The position numbers and the translations under genes were made by a program. Positions 44,365 to 58,300 of a stretch of 64,000 bases of DNA are shown in pieces. The notes under the pieces were generated by a model that made no database searches, was not told the origin of the DNA, and saw nothing but the letters and a program-made list of their open reading frames with translations. The stretch is from Zopfochytrium polystomum (lineage: Eukaryota > Chytridiomycota > Chytridiomycetes > Chytridiales > Chytridiaceae): positions 62,001 through 126,000 of the forward strand of contig JAIVFJ010000035.1 of NCBI GenBank assembly GCA_025765615.1, written 5' to 3'. How positions within the stretch are numbered: the stretch's first letter is position 1; every line of letters starts with the position of its first letter.

Positions 44365-46262
44365 ATGGACTCCCCCTCGACGCCCTTGACCCAAACCGCC
44401 CCAACGGAGCCGTCTGCAACAGTCGGAGCGCATCCGATAGCGCCAGCAGGGCTTGCACACACTTTTTTGCAAAGCGCTCAGCCTTTTTACCCGTACTATC
44501 CCGCTCCCGTGCATGCATTCTTCTCGCTTCAGCCGCAATTGCAGCCGCCGCCACAACATCCCCTCTCTCCGGGAGTGCCGCTGTTCTGGTCACCGCCAGC
44601 ATTACCTCCAAATAGTGGAGGGCACGGACCGCAAGTCGCCTCGACCCAAAACCCGGCACCACAGAAGCCCGCGTTCCAGAGCTCGCAGCCCGCGCCACTG
44701 GTCCCCGATTTCATACCAGGCGAGGACGTACGAGAGCTCGCCCGTCGAACTTGGTTCGAAGAGCGAGAGCGTTTGCGCATTCTGGAGGAACGTCGCCAGA
44801 GCGACGATAGCTTTTTAAGAGACCAGGAGCTTGTTGCAAAGTTGAAGGCAGACAGAGCAAGGTCAAGAATTCAGCGCGAAGAGAAAGAGATGCTCCGAAG
44901 GGAGCGAAGAATTCGTGTAAGAGAATATTCCTTGAGCGTTACTGCGTGTGGAAAACATTAAGCTAGAGGCTTGACCTCCTTGGTTATCGCAGGCAGCCAC
45001 AACCCTGCAGAGATATTACCGGGGCCATCTTGTCCGTAGAACAATAACAAGCTGGCAAGTCAACGACGTTGCCCTTGTCCGAAACCCAGCATTATACTTT
45101 TTGGAAAAAATTTTGCTGGAGGTTATTCGCCAGGTTCACACAACAGTTGTTGCTGTGCAAGTTTACCAACTCTTAAATATGTTCACAGGAATTCGTTCCT
45201 GATCTGCTAGTGGAAATATGCCAAGATGTCTACCATCCCGTAAATGTTTTTTGGCCCGGTTGACAGCCTATTTAAAAATGTTTGGAACAGGTCAGCAGCA
45301 CAACATCTTTCAAGTGCTACAGAATTAGATATCACTTACTGGAGGAGGTTGTCCAAGAGTATTTAAGAATGATTGCGATAGAGACTTGGGAAGAAGCCCA
45401 CAACGAGTGCGTGGCACTCTTAATTCGCTTGGTCATAAATCTAATCATTCCTTACTCTATCGCAATTTAACTTGTCCGAAACTGGCGAAGATCCTACTCC
45501 TGCTTAACAGTTAGCACACCGGAACAGCATTTCTTGGAACAGCTAATCGATGAGGCGATTTCCAATGAGCTTCCTCCGATATGCAGGGTCTGTACTTCCC
45601 TGAATTCATGATGAGTTTGCTCTATTAACGGATAATTCTAGGAACAAATCCGCCATATTGCAGACGAAGAGTTGACTCTATTTAGGTCCAAAGAGATTTT
45701 AAGGGAGTGGATAGAAGAGTTGCTGTGCGAATCAGAACTGGTCAGTTGAGAATCTTGCTAACGTGTATGACACAATACCCCTTGCCACCAATAGTTGGAG
45801 ACGGTAAACCAAGAGCTGGTGCTGGTCTTGGCATTCGACCAGCTTTTAGAGGATGAGATTGATTATCAAATCAAAGCCATAGGCTTTCAAGCCGCAAAAG
45901 AGGTTTGTCGTTTTCGAAAGTTCGAGATTTTTTTAAAAAATATGAAAGCTCAAAACCTCACTTTATCGAACTGTGGGGAGACAACATCGATCAAGCACAC
46001 TGGATGTTATTCTCGATAATCTGACAGATAATCTCGTGGTTGCTGCCCTCATAGGTCAAAGAAGCACCGATGCTCAGAAGCTAATGGAATGGAGTGCGGG
46101 CGAAATTATCCTGGATGAGATGATAGCTTCCACGCTTTTGGGGCAATCTGCGGTTCTGAACGAAACAAATGCAAGTTCGCCTTGTTTTATTGCTGTGCTG
46201 AAACGTTTAAAGTTCTTTTATTAATAAAGGTCGATTTCCCCTTGATTCACGTTGACTGGTAA
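44365..46262 (+). CDS. IQ-motif helical protein, function unknown
   Basis: The Pro/Gln-rich head (about 110 residues) is followed by a charged helix (RRTWFEERERLRILEERRQ). After an intron (44927-44992) comes an IQ motif, AATTLQRYYRGHLVRR, a calmodulin or light-chain binding site. Exon 2 ends at 45133. Later short exons carry acidic amphipathic helices of similar flavour (LLEEVVQEYLRMIAIETW; HIADEELTLFRSKEIL; LEDEIDYQIKAIGFQAAKE; AGEIILDEMIASTLLG), suggesting a repeated helical unit. The last exon probably ends VDFPLIHVDW with its stop at about 46262. It is convergent with condensin. A flagellar role is possible in an organism with IFT but nothing in the sequence proves it. Exon borders after 45190 are only partly resolved. 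Confidence 0.65.
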
Positions 46263-46405
46263 CTTCATTTGAAACGACAACAATCACGGAAGGACCTTCA
46301 AAGAATGCTAGTGCTACTCGCTGAATATGGGCGTTGCCGATCGGCGGCCCATCCGTCGCCGAAACGCGCAATGCGCTTTTCTTGTTTTGCATTCACTTCG
46401 GCGTA

Positions 46406-49400
46406 TCAGTCTGATTCGTCTTCGCTCTCCTCTTCAGCAACCATACGTCTAACCGGCACTGAGCGTGCTTTTGACGAGCCTGCCGGGGCCTTTGGGACTG
46501 CATTGGAACGGGAACTGCCTTGTGCAGGGGATTCAAAATCAGAATCGGAATCCTGAGTTTCCTCTACATTGGTTCGACGGTTATTACGAGTCCTTCGTGC
46601 CGGTACTTCTTTCTGAATCGTCCGTCGAGTAGCCGAGCTCTTTTTGTACGTCCTCTTTGGAGGTAGGGGTTCAAAGTCAGACTCTGAGCCACTGCTCTCG
46701 TCATCTTGGACAAGTCTCCGAGACTTCGAGCTGGCCTGTTTCTTACTGCATTCCTTTGCCGCTGCTGTTGTCTTAAGGGGTCCCTTTTCCGACTCCTCCT
46801 CCTCCTCATCGTCCTCCATATATTGGTTTAGAAATTGAGGCTTGCCCAGAAAAGCGTATCAGATACCTCTGCAGCCATGTCAGTGTTTCCATCTGTTCCA
46901 GGCAGCGGTTGCGGGCGAGAAGAGCGTTTATATGTCCGGGCGTTGTTGACGGCGCTTTCATCTTCTTGGCACTTCAAACGAATTTGTTCGATGCGACCCT
47001 CAAACTCCTCAAAGCTTTGGCGAATGTCTGTTTTGGGCAGCTTTTTGACCTGTGCCCCATATATCAAAAATCACATTATGGTTGGATATGAGACTTACCT
47101 TGAGAATGATATCTTGGATATGTTTGAAGAGAATGTCATCATGAAGCTTGTCTTGGTACAGTGGTAAAGCGTCTATCAGTTTCTTCACACACCTCTCTGT
47201 TGTGAAAGGGATGAGTGACAGGCAGTATCCAATGTCCTGCCATTGGCGTGGAATGTCGGATGCTTTGAACCGAAGGCACAGTTTCTCGACGATGGCCTCA
47301 TTTTGCTTTTCCTGTTATCAGTGTTATTTTAGCCATGCCCTTTGTCCCTACCTTTTTGATGAAGTCTAGAATGAACTTCATGATAGACCTGAATTGAGAT
47401 TCCGTAACGCCTGTGTCGCCGCGAGAGAGGGTGGATATGATGTCAGGTAGATTGTTGTAGACTGCGTTATCCTTCGTGGAGAGCTCTGTGAAGAAAAGCT
47501 TGGCCAGATCACTTATGCGCTTGTCTGGATCTTCCAGGCACTTTGCCATTTCACTCAGTTGGCTCTTCACTTTCACCATTCCATTCAGAATCAAATGCGT
47601 CAAAACCATGAGGGTATTCTTTTTTACAGTTGGGTCGGGGTCGCTGAGCCGCTTGTAAAGATAGGCGATATTCTGATCGATGAGAGTATTGAATGACACG
47701 GTCATGTCACCAAGCCCAATAATTATGTTGCTTCGGATGATTGCGTCCGTTGACTTCTCCAATATAGTGAGGAGAAGTTGAAGGTTCTCCTCGCAAAACC
47801 TCGAACTCACACACATTAATTTGCATAATGCTAGGGTCGCCATAATTTGAAGTATAGGAAACTAATCGACAACTCAGTACAAGAACAAGCCGGCAAGTCT
47901 CACATTAAATGAAATGTTTGATCGGCAAATCATTTGTATCACGGGTCCAAATACACCCAGCAGTGAATTGGAATCATACAGTAGCTCCTCTTCGCGAACG
48001 AACGCAATGTCATCACTAAAGTCATCCTCTGTTGTTCCAACGACTTGATCCAATTCGTCTTGTTCATTGATCTTCGGTCCACGCGTTGCGTCTAAAAAGC
48101 GCGTTGGCTACAATATTTTTAGAAATAATTACCTTTCACTTTCCGTCTTTTCCAGTCTGTTTCAATAGCCTCCAGGTGTGAAACCTGTTTTATGGCGATA
48201 TGCCCCACCAGAAAACACAATTTGCTGAGCTCGAATGCATCAGCGGTTCCTGACTGTGAGCTGCTCGCAGAGATGAAAGAAGCACTCTCTTCAGCCTCTT
48301 CTGCTGGGGGTACATGAGGGGTATTCTGAAGCAATTCTGGATTCCTAGTAATTTCCTCGACATTATCGGTTGAAAAAATCCTTTCTGCTAAAATGCGAAC
48401 AAATTCTCCGCAGATTCCATCGGGATGCTCGGCCAAGGCATAGATAGTGTTGATGCCCTGTTCGGCGAAGCCGAACCTTGAAGCACAATTATTATCGATG
48501 GAGTTGGCAAACATAAATACCAGTCGAACGAACGGCATGGCTGTAACAGCAAGCTCGAAATTCGTCGAAATACAACATCCTCCGTAGCGAGGCGCATGGA
48601 GGCTTGAGGTGGTGCACCTGCAAACGCCGTTCAGCCAGATCGTTGAATCTTGGACGAACCTTTCATTTTCCGCTGTTGCCCCAGTTGCTGCAGTGTAACG
48701 CAAGCGTATTTAGCCAAAAGTAAATCCTCCTGGACCTTCAGTTAGCCGGGTGACTTCTTCGCGATTTGGGAAACCATGCCTCTGCGGGTTCACCAAGTCC
48801 GTACTTGAGAAGGAGGTCTTTCTTCGAAACGATCACATTCCGATCAACTTTCCCCAGCATACTCAAGAGAGCGAGCGCGCCACGCCTTCGACCAGCTTTC
48901 ACTTCCTTCTTCCTCGATGCTTGGGCGGTTTAGCGTTTTGGAAGGTTCAAGTTCAGTACTCACAGAAAACAGCCCAAAGTAGTTCAATGACCTCGACTGG
49001 TATTTTCTGCTGGAGCATCATCAGGCCCAGGAGGTGCTCAAACGAAATCATGTCCGCAAGGTTCATGTCTTGAATCAGCCTGGACGACAATGTCAGCATT
49101 GCCAACGTTCAGGCTCGGAACGCACATTATTAGATTGTGAACAATCAATTCATTACGATCTTTCACAGATTCTTGGGTCGGCTCAAAATAAATTTCCAAG
49201 TAGCTTTTCACCAGCGAATCGCGAATGCTGACCCCCTCCTCATCGTTGTCCTTGTCCCAGACCTTGTGAACCATAATGAGAATCCCCTCCTACACGATGA
49301 TTAGGGACTTTCGCTAAGCGAAGCACTTCAGACCTTTGCACCCTCCACGTCCAACTTGAACGCAGCAACAAAAAACTTCATACACTCGACAACTTCCGTC

Positions 49401-51529
49401 TTCGTGTTTGAAGCAATCAGCTCACACAAGGTCGGAACAGCTCGTTTCACAATGGACAAGAATGCGATTCCGTCGGTGTAGTATTGCAAAAATCGGCGAA
49501 GCGCACCAAGTTCCTTTCGTGCTGCAGCATCGTCGGCCAGCGGCACCACTGCAGTTTCAGCGGAAAGGACCAGGCACCCTTCTTCCGGTGTTTGCGGGCA
49601 ATTCTCATCCAGTCCGAGGGAGTTGGGGAATTTCTCCTGTCAGGCGTGGAAGTTTAGGTTCCATCATAGCCTTCAGGAAAAAAAATACCTTGATAACCCT
49701 CATTATTTCTTCCTTTCGATCTTTGAACAGGGTAAGGTTTTGGCGACCTTTGTCCGTCGCAATGACACTAAATGGGGAATTCTCAAGCATCTTTGTCAAC
49801 AGCTTTATAGCATTTTTCCGAACGTTGCTTGTTTTGTCATGCAAGCGGCCTACGCAAAGCTTGAGAATTGTCATCCACCTTTCTAGAGGAATGTCTGAGA
49901 CCCCCGTCTCCCGCGGCCTTGATAGGGTTAACATGAAATCGTTTTCTGTCTTTAACTTACTCTGTCAGCCGAGCAAGCACCTGCAAAAGACGCGATCGAA
50001 CAAAAGCTTTACTGTCTCTGAACCTTTCCTCTAGAACGTTGTATATGGATATCATTTGAGCGTAAGACGTTTCAGAGCCATTCGTCGACAAAGTGAGGTG
50101 AATCAAGTTTGCGAAAACTTCAATCATGGATATTCTAACACAGTATGCCTGCAGGAAGCTGTTCAATTGATTTGTGAATGATTAAGCTTCCTACGTTCGA
50201 GTCCATTTGCACTTGAAGGTGGACAAGTCCCTTTAAAACTCTTTCGGGTGCCAGCTCCGACAAACGAACAATAAATTTCCCGAAGGCTTTTGCAGCCTTA
50301 TTGTCCGTATTGTCAAAGAACTCGTAATTACGTGATTCGCTAGCTCGACGTGGTAAGCAGTGGTTTTGAAGGGGATATCTCAGTACTACCGAAGGATTGC
50401 TTCCAGCATATCTGGAGGTCCTCTTGACTCCGACGCTTTCACCAAAAATTCTGCGATGGGCTCCGCAAGGTGCTCTTCGCGCAAGAATTGTGATATTCGG
50501 CTTTGAACTCCTGCACACTGTTAGATATCCATTGGTACTGAAAGACAACCACCTTTCGAGGCGCTCTCGTACTTCTTGGCGCACAACTCTAAAATTTGGA
50601 GGGCCGCTGCTTTTGTCTCTCCATTTTTTACCACATCCGCCTCCTCCAAAGCGAGTGCGAGGGATTTCAGAACCATACTGCAGTTGAAGTGAGCTACTTT
50701 GGCGTGAATTTTGAATACGACGCGATAATACCTCACTATACAATCTCTCTCTGCGGACGAAACGATAATGCGATGCAGATCGATCTTCATCATTTCAGCT
50801 AGCGCAGCGAGAACCTTGGCTCGTTGCTTGTCCCAATTCCAATCGGTGGACTCTTTTCCAGTTTTCAGCGATTTTCCCTTTTGGAGCATTAAAGCAAGAA
50901 GTCCATTACGGCCAAACCTTCTGCCGTCCTCCAGCTGGAAGGGTTGGTGGGACCTTCTCTTGCTTGCTCGTACGAGATCTCCGTTCCGCCCTTTCCATCA
51001 GCCAGCACAAAAGGAATCCGTAAATCTCGATTGGGAGACGATACTGGTCCAAGTCTGGAGCTGTTTTAGCTTGACTGGCTTCCTCGAGAAGCTCGATGAA
51101 TCCTTCATAACCACCATTAGTCAGTGAATGCTAAACTTGGCGAAGAACCAGACTGACTATTTGGCAAGAGATCCACGAAGCTGCCTATCGTTTCGGTTCG
51201 AAGTTGGTCCAAATGCCTTCAAGCGTGATTTAGGGAAATCCAAGCCCGGAATGTTTCCTTCCACTAACTTTATGAAGCTTCGTGCCAGATCAAAGACATC
51301 CTGCAGGACTACATTCGTCACGTCTTCGACGAGCGCTTGTGACAAAGCTGGGATGCGTATGAGTAATCGAATCCAAAACGCATTCACGTTCGTCGCATTT
51401 CTCACCGTCCAGGTGCTGGTCGACCTCATCTTGCGAGATCTTCTCGATTTCTACTTCCTGCTCGAACTCCAGATCATTTTCTTGCAAGCGAACAAGTTCG
51501 TCATGCAGCGAGAAGAGTGCGTGGGCCAT
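46406..51529 (-). CDS. Condensin complex subunit 1 (NCAPD2/Cnd1)
   Basis: HEAT-repeat subunit of condensin I, which loads on mitotic chromosomes. It starts MAHALFSLHDELVRLQENDL. The N-terminal cnd1_N region includes DWNWDKQRAKVLAALAEMM and LHRIIVSS. The core shows the most conserved family block: LLLTILEKSTDAIIRSNIII, GLGDMTVSFNTLIDQ, KKNTLMVLTHLILNGMVKVK, DPDKRISDLAKLFFTELS and YNNLPDIISTLS (47298-47843). The middle exon at 48119-48703 has INTIYALAEHPDG. The C-terminus is an acidic/basic tail (DDEEEEESEKGPLKT, SESDFEPLPPKRTYKK, stop 46406), a likely phosphorylation region. About 12-20 short introns; not all are placed. No lesion is evident. Confidence 0.9.
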
Positions 51530-52098
51530 GCCTGTCGGTCGGTCTTCGCCGATCGCTTGGTTGGGTCGGAGTTGGCTGGCGTGGTTTCTCCTTTTCTTGC
51601 GAAAAATCAAACCAAACTGTCCGAAGTTGCGAAGTCAAGCTTACAGCGACCACCTATTGTTCGACAACCATGCAAACGAACGGTGGGAAAAAGAAAAAAA
51701 AAAAAAATCGCTCCAGTGCAGCACGTAGCTCTGCCGCTTCGTGGGAATGGTGAGGAGCGTGGATAGCCATATATGATCGTTTGCGCGAGTGGACGCAACA
51801 AGCGGCGGGCTGGACGGGCATCCCCTGACACTACGTCTCTGCGGGGATGTTTGAAACAGTGGCTGTTACGCCGAGGACAGTCTTTCCCAAAAGCAACCAG
51901 TTGCCCACCCAAAGCCGTATCCGCAGCCGCGCTGTAAACGACGACGACGCTGCGGCTGACCTGCCGCCAACGAATCTTAAACCGCATTGCACCAAATCAA
52001 TTTCGCAACATAACCAGTCCTATTCCAAACACCTAAAATTGTACAATAGGAAACAGAGTGTGGAAATCAGGCCAATGTTTGGGGCAAGAATTCTTAAA

Positions 52099-52954
<856 letters not shown>

Positions 52955-53539
52955 GACGGGCGGATCGAAGTTTCAGGCAATGGATAGCACGGATGCACGT
53001 TCTCGTAGGCTGGGGCTTTCCAATGAAAGCAATCTAGGTGAGCGAGAATGACGATCTTGAAGGAGTGAACGTTTGAGGTCGAGCAAGCTGGGAGGCAGTG
53101 TCCTTTTGTAAAGAAATGGGTTACGGACTTTGATGACAGTGTCTGAAGCTGGCTTCTTGGATGGATGGAAGACAGCGCCGGAGGCACGGGATTGTTGATG
53201 GAAGAGAAGGCCTTACGTTTCGATGGAGGAGGGAGGGAACACAGCGGCCACGAGGAGGTATGAGGGGGGAGTGGGAGGAGTGTAGGAAGGGTAAGTGGTA
53301 GGTGGGCTGAGGAAGGGAGAAGAATGGGAGTTGAATGGGCGGCGGGTGGGTGACTGAGTTGCAGGGGGAGATGACGCCTGCAAGGGCCATTGGTGATTGG
53401 TGACTTCACCTGTCTATTAGGGATCCTTCTTGGCGGAAGAAAAATTTGATTGAACTTTTCTTTTTGCAGATTTTTTCGTTGATCCACATATGCAGCCTTT
53501 TGTTTCAAAGGGTGTACCACGTCAAGAAAAGAAGGGACG
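52955..53539. promoter_or_regulatory. Divergent interval between RAC1 and ALG14
   Basis: 585 bp between opposite start codons. A GGGAGG-rich strand (53200-53370) may include the RAC1 leader. Minus-strand open frames here are Pro/Ser-rich and look like chance. Confidence 0.45.
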
Positions 53540-54459
53540 ATGCACCCGACGGCGCTTGTCCTTCTTGGGGCTGTTGTTGTCGTAGTTCTTGCACTCTTGG
53601 TACTGCTGGTGATCGGCCTCTTCAAACCACTCGTAATCCGCAACTTTTCGCGTGGAACAATCTCAGTGCAAGGAGAACCGACAGCCCGTCGCAGAGACAG
53701 TCATTGGCTGCTCCGCACGCTCTCCTGGAATGAAGACAGCGACTCTCCTCAGCAAAGTGGTGGTCAGTCCCACCGGACATCAACCCTGATTGTTTTGGGC
53801 TCCGGTACTACTTAGCTTAGTGATCTTAAGCGTTGGCACTTATGCGTTGTGGTTGCAGGTGGTCACACTGCCGAGATGCTTCATCTGGTGAAACACTTGC
53901 CGCTCCACCAGTTCTCCCCTCGCATTTACGCCGTATCCGTTGATGACCGAATCAGTGCAGCGCAGGCCCGCGAACTGGAGGCGTCTTTCGGCTGCCTTGA
54001 AAATGTCGATGTGAGCGACGATCAACCCTTTCGACGTAACAATTGAGATGTTCCTATCCACTCAGTTTTTTATCGAGAAGATGAACAGAAGCCGGCGAGT
54101 CAAGCAGTCCTGGCTATCTTCTGTGTTTACAGTACTCCTTGCGTTTGTTTCGGCATTACGGATTCGTTGGATCCATCACCCACGGTTCATTCTTGCAAAT
54201 GGTCCCGGTAATTGCGTGCCGCTTTGCGTTGTGTGCGGTGCACTTCGAGTACGTGCAATCCTGTGTTGCTTCATGAATTCTTATTTCATATCAGGTTTTT
54301 GCGGACTGCAATATCCTGTTCATCGAGTCAATCACACGGGTCAACGACTTGTCTCTGTCTGGAAAGATTCTGTACGGCGTCGCGGACGGCTTTCTCGTGC
54401 AATGGCCCATTTTGAAGCGTCGGTATCCCCAGTCAAGATTTGTAGGCAGGTTGATGTAG
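53540..54459 (+). CDS. ALG14: ALG14, UDP-GlcNAc transferase membrane subunit
   Basis: Anchors the catalytic ALG13 at the ER for the second step of lipid-linked oligosaccharide synthesis (GlcNAc to GlcNAc-PP-dolichol). Exons are 53540-53804, 53859-54010, 54066-54249 (about) and about 54295-54459. The N-terminal anchor is VLLGAVVVVVLALLVLLVIG. The glycine-rich donor-site loop LIVLGSGGHTAEMLHL crosses the first splice. Conserved blocks RFILANGPGNCVPLC and FIESITRVNDLSLSGKILY, then VQWPILKRRYPQSRFVGRLM at the end, match the family closely. Length about 255 residues, slightly above yeast ALG14. Confidence 0.93.
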
Positions 54460-54546
54460 CCTGAACCGGCGAATCGTCACAAATGGGAAAGAACCGCAGC
54501 ACGTTGGCACCATAAATGTTAAATGTAATAATGAAAATCAAGTAGC

Positions 54547-55330
54547 TAAAGCGCTTGGCCCTCCTGGTTGTTCCGCCTCGACCGCTCTAGCTGATTCCAA
54601 AACATTGGTGGAAAGGGCGACTCCATAATCGACGCTTGAAAAGTAACTTGTGAAACGAAGTCCTTCGGTGTGTCCAATTTGCTCTCTGGAATTCAATAAT
54701 TGTTAGTCTCAGAAAAAGCAGTAGGCCCGCAACCGTACCATCGTAAGGTTCTATGGGACTCTTTCGCTTTGGAAGAGGAAGATGCGTTTGGGACAGCTCC
54801 AGGAATCTTTGCGGAACCATCTTTCTTCCAACGGCATCCCATACTTTAATTAGTCGTGCTGGTGTAGGTTGTCTGTCCAGATGTTACACACTGAAAACCC
54901 AAAGGCGAAAGAAAATCTTACTTAAACACAGGGTCCAGAATCTGAACGTCAGAATAGTTCACGGGCATCGGTTTCGAAACGATACTTCCGCGTGGCTGAA
55001 TTGGGTTTGGACGAATGTGCTTCTTTGCCTATGAAAGTGTGAGACTTGCAGAGAGATCTCGACTCTTACCATGTTGACACCGTCAATGACCACCGCGTTC
55101 ATCTTTTTGACCGATGCGACGATCTTCCCTGTTTGGCCCCGGAGCTTGGGGGGACCGCCAATAACTTGAACCTGTAGTTCGTAGCCATTGAGAGGGGGCG
55201 ATCAGATGCAAGCGACTCTGTTCCGCAATGCCCAGCGCTTCTGTGACGCGCAACGTACCTCATCGCCTGGAAAGAGGTGCCAGTCATGGATCACGTCCTT
55301 CGCCTTCACTCGTGGCACTCTAACTTTCAT
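54547..55330 (-). CDS. MRPL24: Mitochondrial ribosomal protein uL24m
   Basis: Begins MKVRVPRVKAKDVIHDWHLF, then a KOW domain (GDE|VQVIGGPPKLRGQTGKIVAS) and the family block AVVIDGVNMAKKHIRPNPIQ, PRGSIVSKPMPVNYSDVQIL. Exon 1 ends at 55259, and further short introns follow. The C-terminal extension (PTPARLIKVWDAVGRKMVPQ ... NNQEGQAL) is typical of mitochondrial versions rather than bacterial L24. It binds 23S-type rRNA in the large subunit. It is divergent from IFT140 with 59 bp between starts. Confidence 0.9.
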
Positions 55331-55389
55331 TGTTTCTTTTGACAAGGCTGAGACTCGGTCCCCAGATCAAGACAATTTCACTTACCACA
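55331..55389. promoter_or_regulatory. 59-bp divergent promoter, uL24m / IFT140
   Basis: Only 59 bp lie between the two ATG codons, so transcription starts probably lie in or across the opposing coding regions. Confidence 0.55.
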
Positions 55390-58300
55390 ATGTTCGACAC
55401 CGTCGAAGTTGACTCGGAGTACGCGTTGATTGCGGTGCATCCGCTCATCCCCATATGGGCGGGCGCAAAACATTCTGGCAGGGTCGAACTCTACTTTGAT
55501 GATAGCTTGCAGCTAGCGAAATCGGCGTTCCAAAAGGAGGCAGTATCCCCCGCCCTCCTTGTGTGGCATCCTTCAAGGAGGTTTCTTGCTGCTGCGTGGA
55601 CTTCAGGTTCTGCATTCCATGCCTACAACTGAAAGATTTAAAATTCCTTTTGAACGGACAGGCGTCGTCGGCGTTTGGTCTGAAATGGAAGAAACTTTGC
55701 GGGAAGGCACCGCCCATCGCAGTAGAGTAACGTGTCTGGAATGGAGCGGCAGTGGGAGCCGACTCATCAGTGGGGACGAGGTTTGACCAGAGTGTTTCCT
55801 TACTTTATTTGAATGGCATCGCAGGAAGGAGAAGTGACGGTGTGGAAAATCGATAATCGCGGAAAAATGACGTCCGTGTGTCAGTACCGACTGAAAACTA
55901 TGCTGACCCACTGCGTCTTCCGGAGGATGGCATCGAAAATTGAATCACGGTGCGTAGTCCACCGAAACTGGCGTAGTCATGCTTGGGCGCACTTTTCATC
56001 TTTTGTAGGCAGAGCAGTTTGGAGTGCACGTCCTTCTATTTGGCAAGTCTTTCAGGCAAAATTTTCTTCGCAGATGATATGGGTCGGTGCTCCGAAGCAG
56101 GCGCATGTTCCTCGAAAGTTTTTAGCGCAAAGCTTTTCGAGTCGCGTGACACATTCGTTGTAATCACGGAGGATTTCAGTTTGAGCCAATTCGCCTTGAC
56201 ACCAGACGGGAAAATGAACTTAGAGAATGAGGTTTGGCCTGGACGCTGATGGCCCTAACTAACTGTCTATTCAGATCAAAATCAGCACAGTCAGCGGCAT
56301 TGATTTGCGCGGACCCCAGCTTACTTGGTTGAGTGATGGTATCCTGGCGTTTATTTCCGGGGCCGGCGCATCCGGCATTCGCATTCTGGATATTTTTGAC
56401 GAAGAAAACACAACAATTCCGTGCCCAGGCTAGTTTAACTCCAATGCCCATTCATCTTTAAGTTTCATCAACACATTTGTTCAACAGTCAAAGAGGACCG
56501 AGGCTTTCAGGCACTTACATACTGCAATTCGAAGAATCTCCTCGCAGGTTTGTGGAAGTTTATTAAGTGCTCTAAATAACATGAATCAGCGGGCACGGAC
56601 TCTGGGTCCATTTACGTTTGGAAACACAGTCGCAAACTGGCCGAGAATAGTGGGGCACAGAACGCCTGGCAGGTAAACTCGTAAATTCGAGTGCTCAGCA
56701 CTTCTGCTCAGGTTCTCTTTCTTTTGTCAGGATTGGACAAGTGTTTCGACTGGTCCAGCCACGATCGAGTCCCTCTTCTGGGGTACTTCTTGCACAATTC
56801 GGACGTGAAAAGTTTCTAATTTGGATACAAAGGCGCCTCGGGAACCATTTTGATTGCTCATAAACGAGCAAGTGTGAAGATTCTTGCAGAGCAGAAGTTG
56901 AGTGTGGCCTGTTACAAGGGCACAACAATCCTTCAAACGTCGTCGACGACTTTGGCACTTCAACGAGGGCGACTTGTAGGGAGAGCTTGTGCGGATGGAT
57001 TCTTTCTGATGGTTTTCTAGCAACCATTGGAAATTGAAATTGCCGACCGCGTGAAGCAAGTTGTCATCTTTGCAAACACCTTTGCGGTCACAAATGGTGC
57101 ATGTGTAAACGTTTATGAATGCACAGATGGTAACAAAGCCCAAATTCAGAAATCATGACTGACCTGACCAGATTTGAGCTCGGCTCGCCTCTTAAGCGCA
57201 ATCACGTCGGACTCGGCTTTGATCTGCCTTGATCAGCAGAGCGTTATGATCGCTTCAAATCAGAAAGTCGACATTTACTCACTTTCAGGAACACTCAAGA
57301 ACAGCCTCAGCATCGGACTGTCGGATGGGACAATTCGTGAGCTGACCAGCTCAGCAACTTGCCTAGCTCTTGTACGCTTTGTTCTTCTCGAACTCGTCTT
57401 ACACTTCACTTAGGGTACTTCTAAAAATACTGTAAAAATATACGACATATCAAGGCGAGAACCTCGGTTTGTGACATCGAAGTCATCACCGTAAGTGCAG
57501 CCGTATGCTGTCGATTGCTGCTCACCACCCTTTAATAACAAGACTGGCGGCAAAAAACGTGTCCTGCATTGCCGTCAATTCAAGTGGAACTCTGGTTAGC
57601 TTCATCGCAGCACCCGAAAACGATGGTAGTACGCGTCTTTGGCGATTCAAAATACTTAAACAATGAAATACCTTCGGAAGACGGTCATTTCATCGTTGTG
57701 TACGTTATAGAGCGGGACGTATTCTTCGATTTCGACTGTGCTGCGATTGAAGTCTTGGTGAGTATAGCCACCTTGGGAATTCCACGTAACAAAAACCGCA
57801 TTTTAGCCAATTTCTTTGCGATGGGACACTTCGGATCGGCGCATTCTAGTCTGTGAGACGGACAAAAATGAGGTTGCTTACACTACTGCAAGATTGTCGG
57901 TAACTCACGTTTCTCAAGGTCGCGTCCTTTTTCGTCTCAAGTGAACATGGGATCATTTTGCATGAGCGATACACCAAGAGGGCGGACACGGATTCACTCA
58001 TCGGCGTTCATATGCCCTTTCATTACTTCGTTGCGGTAAGAACAGGCTTTTTTTGACCAGGAAAATCCCGACAAACTTTGCAGTCCGGAGCAGTCGTTCC
58101 AACCGTGAACCGTCAAGTTTCTCCCGACTTCTCCGACCTGGACGATCCAGATCCGTCAATAACTGCAGCTATGATCGAATTCGCATTCCAAATCGACACG
58201 GGTAATCTTGATGACGCCTTCAAAGTAGGAAATGCCCCTTTTCAGCTTCATTCGGAGTAAAATCAACCCCGTAAAGGCGCTACAATGCGTGGAGAATGAC

